Shown: in pieces, positions 53,462-60,214 of the stretch
Layout: each line of letters begins with the position of its first letter
How positions within the stretch are numbered: position 1 is the stretch's first letter
Assembly (NCBI GenBank): GCA_964442185.1
Contig: CAYTWT010000274.1
Span: 1 to 64,000 of the forward strand
Origin: CADEEV01 sp964442185
GTDB lineage: Bacteria; Acidobacteriota; Vicinamibacteria; Fen-336
Length of the DNA: 64,000 nt
Direction: 5' to 3'
Notes under the pieces: model-generated
Databases searched by the model: none
Told to the model about the DNA's origin: nothing
Seen by the model: the letters and a program-made list of their open reading frames with translations, nothing else
Made by a program: the position numbers and the translations under genes

Positions 53462-54523
53462 CTAGAGCGCGGCGCCGCCCTTGGCCGCCGAGGCGAGCAT
53501 GCCGCAAGCCGCGTGGATGTCCGGGCCTCCGGAGTAGCGGCGCACGAAGCCGATGCCGTTGTCGGCGAGGGCCGACAAGAAGTGGCCACGTTCGGTATCG
53601 CTCGCTCGCTGGAACTCGCCACTGGGGTCGTTCACGTCGATCACGGACAGGCGCACGCTCACGCCACGGAACAGCCGGCCCAGTTCCTTCGCCTCGTCGG
53701 CGCCGGTGTTGACGCCGGACATCAGCACCCAGGCAAGGTTCACGAGGCCGCCACGCCTCGCGGCGTGGCGGCGCATGGCGGCCGCCAGTTCGGCCACGTC
53801 GTAGCGCCGCGCCACCGGCAACAGGCGCGCGCGCTTCTCGGGGCTCGTGGAGGTGAGTGAGAGGATCAGCCGGTAGGGATGGCCCTCGTCCGTGTAGCGT
53901 TCGATCATCGGCAGCAGGCCCACGGTCGAGATCGTGATGCGCTCGCCGCGGATCCTGCCGCCGCTGGGATCGCGCAGGATCTCGGCGGCGCGGATCACGT
54001 TGTCGTAATTCTGGAACGGCTCGCCCTGGCCTTGGAAGACGACGCCGGTCACGGGCCGCTCGGGTGACTCGCGGCGCACGGTCAGCACCTGCTCGACGAT
54101 CTCCCAGGCTTCCAGGTTGCGCTCGAAGCGAAGGCGCCCGGTCTCGCAAAAAGCACAGGCCAGCGCGCAGCCGACCTGGGACGACACACACACGCTGAAG
54201 CGCGGTCTGTCGAGGGGGATCCGCACGGTCTCGAAGCGGCGGCCGTCCGCCGCCTCGAACAGGTACTTGACGAAGGGATCGACCTGGCTACGGCGCCTGT
54301 CGACGACACGCAGGCGGGCGAGGCTACCGCGGGCGCCCAGCGCATCGGCCGCGTGGCGGCGCAGACCGGGGATTTCGCCGATCTCATCGCGGTCGTCGCC
54401 GACGAGCCGGTTCACGAGGCGGCGCGCCAGCGTCGGCGTCAGGCCGAGCTCGGGCCAGAGCGCGGCCAGCGAGCCCGGCGTCTGGCCGCGCAGGTGGGGC
54501 GCAGCCACTCTCGGCAAGCCCAC
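53462..54523 (-). CDS. rlmN: Radical SAM rRNA/tRNA adenine C2-methyltransferase, RlmN family
   Basis: Methylates C2 of adenosine 2503 in 23S rRNA and of A37 in some tRNAs. It has 353 residues. The cluster motif is CALACAFC. The two methyl-relay cysteines are visible: one in the C-terminal DIHAACGML block and the family-conserved Cys in FSVCVSSQVGC. The usual GMGEPLxN motif reads GQGEPFQN here, so this is a divergent member, perhaps a paralogue. The GTG start shares one base with the gspB stop (TAGTG), placing it in the gspA-gspB operon. Confidence 0.85.
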   Translation of the reverse strand: MGLPRVAAPHLRGQTPGSLAALWPELGLTPTLARRLVNRLVGDDRDEIGEIPGLRRHAADALGARGSLARLRVVDRRRSQVDPFVKYLFEAADGRRFETVRIPLDRPRFSVCVSSQVGCALACAFCETGRLRFERNLEAWEIVEQVLTVRRESPERPVTGVVFQGQGEPFQNYDNVIRAAEILRDPSGGRIRGERITISTVGLLPMIERYTDEGHPYRLILSLTSTSPEKRARLLPVARRYDVAELAAAMRRHAARRGGLVNLAWVLMSGVNTGADEAKELGRLFRGVSVRLSVIDVNDPSGEFQRASDTERGHFLSALADNGIGFVRRYSGGPDIHAACGMLASAAKGGAAL

Positions 54524-55089
54524 TAGAAGCGGAGCGTCAGGCGCCGGCCGTCGAGTTCCAGCTCGACCTCGGTCTCGCCGATGTGGAGGATGCGCGCGCC
54601 GTCGAGCGTGTCGCCTTCGCGCAGCAGATGGTCGCTGATCAGCGCCACGGGCCGGCCATCGCGTTCGCTGATGGCCTGGAGCACGAGACGGGCCGGGGCC
54701 GGGGTCGGCGCGGGCGCTGCCACATCGACGCTGGCGGCGGGCAGCTCGGCAGGCGCCGTCGGCGTCGCGAAAGCGACGGGAGCTGGGGCCGGGGCAGTGG
54801 CGGCCGGGGGGAGGAGCGTGACGACGGGTGTGGCCGGCGGCGCCGCGCCTCGCGGAGTCGGTGCCGGCGTCGGCTCAGGCGGCGTCGCGGCCTGGGGCGC
54901 GCGCGGGGGTTCGCGCAGCGAGACGAAGGCGGCGCCGAGCCCGAACGCGATGGCGGCAGCAGCGACGCTGGCCCACAGGCCGCGACCGCGGGCCGGCGCC
55001 CACGGCGCCTCGGCCAGCACCAGGAAGCCGCGCTCGGGCACCTGCTTGTCACGCTCGCGCTTGCGCAGCGCCTCGAGGATCAGGCTCAC
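54523..55089 (-). CDS. gspB: General secretion pathway protein B (GspB)
   Basis: Bitopic inner-membrane protein that, with GspA, helps insert the type II secretion secretin through peptidoglycan. It has 188 residues. A short cytoplasmic start SLILEALRKRERDKQV is a GspB signature. One membrane segment follows (about 40-58), then a Pro/Ala-rich periplasmic linker (about 62-135) and the C-terminal GspB domain, SERDGRPVALISDHLLREGDTLDGARILHI. Its ATG overlaps the gspA stop by 4 bp. No other type II secretion gene is in the window. Confidence 0.9.
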   Translation of the reverse strand: MSLILEALRKRERDKQVPERGFLVLAEAPWAPARGRGLWASVAAAAIAFGLGAAFVSLREPPRAPQAATPPEPTPAPTPRGAAPPATPVVTLLPPAATAPAPAPVAFATPTAPAELPAASVDVAAPAPTPAPARLVLQAISERDGRPVALISDHLLREGDTLDGARILHIGETEVELELDGRRLTLRF

Positions 55090-56654
55090 GAAGCCTTCCC
55101 GGAGAGCCGTGGCCGCGTGTACAGGCCCAGGCTGTAGAGCGCCATCAGCGTGCGGCGGCCAATCACCCCATCGACCGTGAGCTCGGTGTCGGCCTGGAAG
55201 CGCTCCACGGCCGGGGAGAGCTTGGCGCCTGCGGCCTCATAGCCGAGCCGCTCCAGGCTCGCGCGCACGAAGGTGGCGGAGCGTGCCGTGTCGCGCCCGC
55301 CGCCCACCGCCTCGAAGTCGCGCCACAGGAACAGCGCCTGGCGCGTCCAGAGCCGGTCGATCTCGGGCAGCGGCAGCGTGCGCGTGCCGCCCTGGCCATC
55401 GGCCAGCACGCCGTCTTCGCCCTGGATGCGGACGAGCGCCAGATAGCAGGTGTCGCGCCGCGCCGGATGGAACATCTCGAGGACCACGGGCAAGTCCAGG
55501 CGGCGGACCTGCTCCAGGTGCGTGCGCAGCGCCGTGCGCTCCAGCGCGCCCTTGCCCCACAGCGACTGCACGCTGCCGAGGGCCGACTCGAGCGAGGCGT
55601 CGCGCGAGAGCGACAGCAGCAGCGAAGCCAGGTCGCTGGTGGCGACCGGCGGCAGGATCGTCGCCGGCGGCGCGCTTTTCGCCTGCGTCGCGGCCGGCGC
55701 CTCGACCGGGACGAGTGCGGTGGCGCTCGGCACGGCGGTCGCCGACGCCGGACCCCGGCTCAGCAGGCTCACGGCGAAGGCGCCAGCCAGCACGGCCGCC
55801 ACGCTCCATGCAGCCGTCGCGGAGCGAATGCCCCACGGCCGGCGCGCGGCCTCGCCGCCCACCTCGCGAGCCGCCCGGAGCACCATCCCGGCGTGGATCG
55901 CGCGCGTGCCCTCTACGTAGCCGGCGAGCAGCGCGCGGTCGCAGATCAGGTTCACGAGCCGTGGCACGCCGCCCGAGTGCCGGTGCACGGCGGACAAGGC
56001 GCCTGGCGAGAAGGCCACCTTGCCCTCGCCCCCGGCGATCCGGAGTCGGTGCCGGATGTAGCCTTCTGTCTCCTCGCGGTTGAGCGGCGCCAGGTGATAA
56101 CGCGCGGTGACACGTTGCGCCAGCTGTCGCAGTTCGCGACGCCCGAGCAGCTCTTGCAGCTCCGACTGGCCCATCAGCACGATCTGGATCAGCTTCTCGG
56201 TGTCGGTTTCGAGGTTGGAGATGAGGCGGATCTGCTCCAGCACCTCGGGCGAGAGGTCCTGCGCCTCGTCGATCAGCAGCACGACGTTGCGGCCAGCGGC
56301 GTGGCTTTCGAGCAGGAACTGGTGAAGCGCATCGACCAGATCCTTGAGCGAATTGCCGTGAACCGGGGCATGCAGGTCGTCGAGAATCGAGCGGAGCAGC
56401 TCCGCGGCGGTGAGCGCCGGGTAGAGCACCACGGCCGTAGCCGCTTGGTCGCCGAGGTTGCCGAGGAAGTAGCGGGCGAGCGTCGTCTTGCCGGTGCCGA
56501 CCTCGCCGGTGATGACGATGAAGCCGCCACGTTCGCGGCGGCCGAACTCGAGATGTGCTACAGCCTCGGTGTGGCGTGCCGACAGATACAGGTACTTCGG
56601 GTCCGGGGTGAGGTTGAAGGGCTTCTCGAGGAAGCCGTAGTAGCTTTCGTACAA
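55086..56654 (-). CDS. gspA: GspA/ExeA-type ATPase with peptidoglycan-binding domain
   Basis: Inner-membrane ATPase partner of GspB, 522 residues. The N-terminus MYESYYGFLEKPFNLTPDPKYLYLS is typical of ExeA. Walker A is GEVGTGKTT (about 48-56) and Walker B is VVLLIDEAQDLS. A membrane segment (about 285-303) separates the AAA domain from a periplasmic part, which ends in a PG-binding-1 repeat (VERFQADTELTVDGVIGRRTL). The TTG at 56654 was chosen because the family N-terminus begins there; codons upstream lack homology. It lies 10 bp after the PilZ gene. Confidence 0.9.
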   Translation of the reverse strand: MYESYYGFLEKPFNLTPDPKYLYLSARHTEAVAHLEFGRRERGGFIVITGEVGTGKTTLARYFLGNLGDQAATAVVLYPALTAAELLRSILDDLHAPVHGNSLKDLVDALHQFLLESHAAGRNVVLLIDEAQDLSPEVLEQIRLISNLETDTEKLIQIVLMGQSELQELLGRRELRQLAQRVTARYHLAPLNREETEGYIRHRLRIAGGEGKVAFSPGALSAVHRHSGGVPRLVNLICDRALLAGYVEGTRAIHAGMVLRAAREVGGEAARRPWGIRSATAAWSVAAVLAGAFAVSLLSRGPASATAVPSATALVPVEAPAATQAKSAPPATILPPVATSDLASLLLSLSRDASLESALGSVQSLWGKGALERTALRTHLEQVRRLDLPVVLEMFHPARRDTCYLALVRIQGEDGVLADGQGGTRTLPLPEIDRLWTRQALFLWRDFEAVGGGRDTARSATFVRASLERLGYEAAGAKLSPAVERFQADTELTVDGVIGRRTLMALYSLGLYTRPRLSGKAS

Positions 56655-56664
56655 GGGTACCCGC

Positions 56665-57357
56665 CTAGCCTCCCGCGGCCTCGCCGATGAAGGCGGCCAG
56701 GCGCTTTCGGGCGTCGCCGCGCAACACCAGGAACTCGACACCCACGCGATGTCGTCCACCGACCTCGCCCATCTCGCGCACCACCTGACCGAGCGCCTTC
56801 AGGTCGGCCGCCCTGCCGGGGAGCGCGAAGGCGATGTCGAGCTTCGAACCCACGTCGAGCAGCTCCTCGGTCTCGATCAAGGCGCCCTTCAGGCTCACGT
56901 TGAGTGCCCAGCCCTGGGTCGCGCTGGCGCCCGCGTCGAAGCGCGACCAGACCTCGAACAGCACGGGCAGGCGCAGTTCGCGCCGGCGCGGCACGCACAG
57001 CAGCGCTTCGAGGCGGCCGTCCCAGAGATAGGGATCGACGTGGCCCGAGAGCACGAGGTTGGAGCCCGCGCCGCGCAGCCTCGCCTCGTCTTCGAGCGAG
57101 CTGGAGCGGCTGAGAGCCGCCACGGAGAGCGTGCGCGTGCGGTCGTTCGAGCGCAGGCGCCTGATCAGATCGCAGGCCGCCGCGGCGTCGGAGGCGTCAA
57201 CCACCGCCAGCTGTGGCCCGAGCGCCAGGATCGTGTCGAGCGCCTGCGCGGGGGACGGGCAGGACACGCGCTCGAACCCGGCTCGCCACAGTACGGTGTC
57301 GCAGAGCTCGGGCGAGAGATCGACACTCGAAACGATCACGATCCGCGGGAGCTGCAT
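56665..57357 (-). CDS. Receiver-like domain plus PilZ domain protein
   Basis: A 230-residue cytosolic protein. The N-terminal part (about 1-120) looks like a response-regulator receiver: VIVSSVDLS, LAVVDASD as the phospho-site strand, and VAALSR. The Lys strand and part of the acidic pocket are poorly kept, so phosphorylation is doubtful. The C-terminal PilZ domain (about 125-225) has RRRELRLPV, NVSLKGALIE and a terminal HRVGVEFLVL, the c-di-GMP-binding pattern. It is the first gene of the PilZ-gspA-gspB-rlmN operon, which suggests c-di-GMP input to envelope or secretion assembly. Confidence 0.8.
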   Translation of the reverse strand: MQLPRIVIVSSVDLSPELCDTVLWRAGFERVSCPSPAQALDTILALGPQLAVVDASDAAAACDLIRRLRSNDRTRTLSVAALSRSSSLEDEARLRGAGSNLVLSGHVDPYLWDGRLEALLCVPRRRELRLPVLFEVWSRFDAGASATQGWALNVSLKGALIETEELLDVGSKLDIAFALPGRAADLKALGQVVREMGEVGGRHRVGVEFLVLRGDARKRLAAFIGEAAGG

Positions 57358-57393
57358 CGCCCAAAGAGTCTACACCCGCGCCCCGGGCGCGGT

Positions 57394-57399
57394 TATGCT
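57394..57399 (+). promoter_or_regulatory. Candidate -10 box (TATGCT) 6 nt before the alpha/beta hydrolase start
   Basis: TATGCT ends 6 nt upstream of the ATG at 57406, and no ribosome site lies between them. Consistent with a leaderless mRNA. Confidence 0.4.
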
Positions 57400-57405
57400 C
57401 GCTGG

Positions 57406-58056
57406 ATGAGCGCGATCACACTGCACGTCGGAGCGCACCAGGTCTCGGCCTCGCTCCACGGCGTCGGCTCGACGTTCGTGGTCCTGGGCCACGGCGCCGG
57501 TGGGAACCGAGAGACGCCGCTCCTGGTGCGGATTGCCGCGGCCCTGGCGGGCTCGGGCCGCAGCGTCCTGCTCCACAACTTCCCCTACAGCGAGGCGCGG
57601 CGACGGGCGCCCGACCCGCCCGCGCTGCTGGAGGCGACAGTGGGCGTCGTTGCCGCCGAGGCACGGCGCCGCGGCGCCGCGTATCTCGTGCTCGGCGGCA
57701 AGTCGATGGGCGGGCGCATGGCCTCGCAGGCGGTGGCCGGGGGCCTGGCCGCGAACGCCCTCGTGTTCCTCGGTTACCCGCTCCACCCTCCGGGCAAGGA
57801 GCAACAGCTCCGCGACCGGCATCTGCTGCAGATTGCGGTGCCGATGCTGTTCCTGCAGGGCAGCCGCGACGCCTTCGCACGCTGGGATTTGATCGAGGCC
57901 GTGACGCGCCGCCTCGGCGCGCGCGCGACGCTGGCGCGAATCGAGGGCGCCGACCACAGCTACAAGCTGCTGAAGGCCTCGGGCCGAACGCCCGCGGACG
58001 TCGAAGTGCTGCTGCTCGCCGAGACCCTACGCTTCCTCGGCGCTCTCGGAATCTGA
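57406..58056 (+). CDS. Alpha/beta-hydrolase family protein
   Basis: A 216-residue cytosolic protein. The oxyanion HGAGGNRETPLL, the nucleophile elbow LGGKSMGGRMAS (Ser about 100), a candidate acid Asp in LQGSRDAFA, and the catalytic His in IEGADHSYK are all present. This matches the small KANL3/Tex30-like or dienelactone-hydrolase-like group. Substrate unknown. It has no ribosome site, only TATGCT 6 nt upstream. It is followed 14 bp later by the SDR gene. Confidence 0.85.
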   Translation: MSAITLHVGAHQVSASLHGVGSTFVVLGHGAGGNRETPLLVRIAAALAGSGRSVLLHNFPYSEARRRAPDPPALLEATVGVVAAEARRRGAAYLVLGGKSMGGRMASQAVAGGLAANALVFLGYPLHPPGKEQQLRDRHLLQIAVPMLFLQGSRDAFARWDLIEAVTRRLGARATLARIEGADHSYKLLKASGRTPADVEVLLLAETLRFLGALGI

Positions 58057-58070
58057 TAGCCTCCGCAGAA

Positions 58071-58868
58071 GTGCAAATCACGGGTGCGGTCGTCGCGATC
58101 ACCGGGGCCTCGGCCGGCATCGGTCGCGAGACGGCCATCGAGTTCGCGCGCGAGGGCGCTCGCCTCGCGATCGGGGCCCGCCGCGCCGACCGGCTCGAGG
58201 CGCTGGCCGAGGCGATCCGCGCCGTCGGGGCCGAGGTCCTGGTGCTGTCCCTCGACGTGGCCGAGCAGGCGCAGGTGCGCGCTTTCGTCGACTCGACGCT
58301 CGCGCGTTTTGGGCGCCTGGACGTGCTCGTCAACAACGCGGGCTATGGGGTGCGCGGGCGCGTCGAGGAAACGCCGGCCGCCGACTACGAGCGGCTGATG
58401 CGCGTGAACTACCTCGGCAGCGTCTACGGCTGCCAGGCCGCGGTGCCCGTGATGCGGCGCCAAGGCCACGGCGTCATCATCAACATTTCGTCGATCGTGG
58501 GCCACCGCGCCTTGCCCGGGGGCGCCGCCTATGCCGCGACCAAGGCGGCCCAGATCAGCCTCACGGAAGCGCTGCGCGTGGAGCTGCGCGGTACGGGCGT
58601 ATCTGCGAGCTCGGTGCATCCGATCGGCACCGCGACCGAATTCGTGGAAGTGGCCGAGCGCGTCTCGCAGGGCCGCGCAGGCGGGCCGCTGGGCCCGCAG
58701 CAGACGGCACGCGACGTGGCCCGCGCCATTGTCCGCTGCGCCAAGCGGCCCCGACCCGAGGTCTATCCGTACCCGTTGGCGCGGGCCGTGGTATGGGTCA
58801 ACGCGCTGTGGCCGAGTCTCGCTGACTGGATCTGGTTCCGAAGCGCGAAGCGCGCCGGTCGGGCCTAG
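58071..58868 (+). CDS. Short-chain dehydrogenase/reductase
   Basis: NAD(P)-dependent oxidoreductase, 265 residues. The cofactor motif TGASAGIGRETA is near residues 11-22; the Arg in GARRADRL suggests NADP. NNAGYG, catalytic Ser in NISSIVG and YAATKAA (Tyr, Lys) are intact. Substrate unknown. The GTG start at 58071 has no ribosome site, and TAGCCT lies 8 nt upstream. A tandem structured repeat begins 8 bp after its stop. Confidence 0.92.
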   Translation: MQITGAVVAITGASAGIGRETAIEFAREGARLAIGARRADRLEALAEAIRAVGAEVLVLSLDVAEQAQVRAFVDSTLARFGRLDVLVNNAGYGVRGRVEETPAADYERLMRVNYLGSVYGCQAAVPVMRRQGHGVIINISSIVGHRALPGGAAYAATKAAQISLTEALRVELRGTGVSASSVHPIGTATEFVEVAERVSQGRAGGPLGPQQTARDVARAIVRCAKRPRPEVYPYPLARAVVWVNALWPSLADWIWFRSAKRAGRA

Positions 58869-58875
58869 CAAACGC

Positions 58876-59130
58876 GGGCAGCGAAGCGCCGGATTCATTC
58901 CGGCGCGGAGCGACTGGGGGGAGCCCGAAGGGCGCCGATGTGGGCGCCTCTTGCTGCGAGTCAATCGGGCAGCGGAGCGCCGGATTCATTCTGGCGCGGA
59001 GCGACTGGGGGTGCGCCCGAAGGGCGCCGATGGGGTGCCTCCTGCTGCGAGTCAATCGGGCAGCGAAGCGCCGGATTCATTCTGGCGCGGAGCGACTGGG
59101 GGGGAGCCCGAAGGGCGCGGGGGGGTGCGC
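58876..59130 (+). repeat. Tandem structured repeat, 91-bp period, about 2.8 units
   Basis: Units begin at 58876, 58967 and 59058, exactly 91 bp apart. Each has a hairpin GCGCCGGA-TTCAT-TCYGGCGC (58886-58906, 58977-58997, 59068-59088), then AGCGACTGGGGG, a GCCC-GAA-GGGC stem and a G/C-rich spacer. Units 2 and 3 have T for C in the 3' arm, leaving a G-U pair. It lies between convergent genes and runs into the 3' end of the minus-strand SGNH gene. Single related copies are at 3009-3085 and 11014-11096. Confidence 0.9.
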
Positions 59131-60200
59131 CCTGTCAGTACCCCCCCGAGATACTCAACGAGCGCGTCGGCGATCAATTGGTGGCCGGCCTGGGACGGGT
59201 GCGGATCGCGCGCGTTGCGATGCAGCAGCGGCCGCGCTTTTTCGCCGCCACCGTGCTCGCGCATGAAGCGCCGCACAGCCGGGGCCGTGTTGAGGCTCGC
59301 GAGGCCGAGGGCGGCGACGATCTCCCGCATCTCACGGGGCGCACCGGGGTAGTAGAGCAGCAGCACCCCGAAGCCGTGCGCTTGGCTGAGCTGCTGCAGC
59401 TCCTCCATGGCCCGCCGGAACGCGGGCAGGCCCACCATGTGGGCGTAGCGGGCGGGCACTTGCGCCGCGTCCTTGGCGCGCGTGGGGCGCCAGCCAGCCT
59501 TGACGGGCCGGCCCACGAGGCCTGGCGTCTCATCCTCCCCACTCGCTTCACCGAACCTGTCGCGGACGAAGTCCACGAGGAACGAGCGGTCCACGGCCAG
59601 GATTTCTGGAGGCTCCTGGAGGAAGTTGGGAAGGCTGGCGTCGTTGCCGCACAGGCCCACGATCACGAGGTCGGGTGCGTAGCGGAGCCCCTTCTCCCGC
59701 AGCGTCGCGACCTCCATCACGCTGTTGTAGCCGGGGACGGCCAGGTTGATGATTTCGACACCTCGCCCGGGGCCTGCTCCCGCCCAGCGCGCCTCGGCGA
59801 GCGAGAGGTACTCCTCCCCGTCGCCGACACCCCAGCCGAACATGATGGAATCGCCGATCCCGAGGATGCGGAACGTGTCCGGGCGTTTTTCCACGCTGTA
59901 GTCCGCGTCCCGGAACCCCACGTGATTGGTGGAGAGCGGCGCGCCCAGAAAGCTCACGCGCAGGTCCGGGGCGAGCTCGTACACGATGTCCGGGTGGCGG
60001 CTCGGCCGGATCAGGTCGCCGAGGGTCGCGCGGGCGCCCGGTGTGACGGGCGCGCCGCGCGTGAGCGCCGCCTCGAAGGTCCTCCTGCCAGCCCGGAAGG
60101 CAAGTCCCCGAAAGGCCCACTCCAATGTGACGAGTGTGAACAGCGCGGAGCCGGCGGCGAGCAGCAGCGATCCCACCGCGGGGCGGCCGGGAGGCGTCAC
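59052..60200 (-). CDS. SGNH/GDSL-like hydrolase with N-terminal membrane anchor; C-terminus encoded by repeat
   Basis: A 382-residue protein with an N-terminal hydrophobic segment (about 9-28). Catalytic blocks: Ser in GIGDSIMFGWGVGD, Gly in NLAVPGYNSVME, Asn in GLCGNDASL, and Asp/His in DPHPSQAGHQLIADAL. The domain ends near residue 355. The last 25 or so residues (from GRTPPRPSGSPP to GASLPD) are read from the third unit of the tandem repeat and have no counterpart in the domain. It is built like the protein at 46306-47436. It is the last gene on its strand, 14 bp after the ABC-F gene. Confidence 0.82.
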   Translation of the reverse strand: MTPPGRPAVGSLLLAAGSALFTLVTLEWAFRGLAFRAGRRTFEAALTRGAPVTPGARATLGDLIRPSRHPDIVYELAPDLRVSFLGAPLSTNHVGFRDADYSVEKRPDTFRILGIGDSIMFGWGVGDGEEYLSLAEARWAGAGPGRGVEIINLAVPGYNSVMEVATLREKGLRYAPDLVIVGLCGNDASLPNFLQEPPEILAVDRSFLVDFVRDRFGEASGEDETPGLVGRPVKAGWRPTRAKDAAQVPARYAHMVGLPAFRRAMEELQQLSQAHGFGVLLLYYPGAPREMREIVAALGLASLNTAPAVRRFMREHGGGEKARPLLHRNARDPHPSQAGHQLIADALVEYLGGVLTGRTPPRPSGSPPVAPRQNESGASLPD

Positions 60201-60214
60201 CCGATCACCTTACC

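Noticed and set aside
58876..59130. CRISPR-like array
   Set aside because: The repeated part makes up nearly the whole 91-bp unit; there are no unique spacers of constant length, and no cas gene is in the window.
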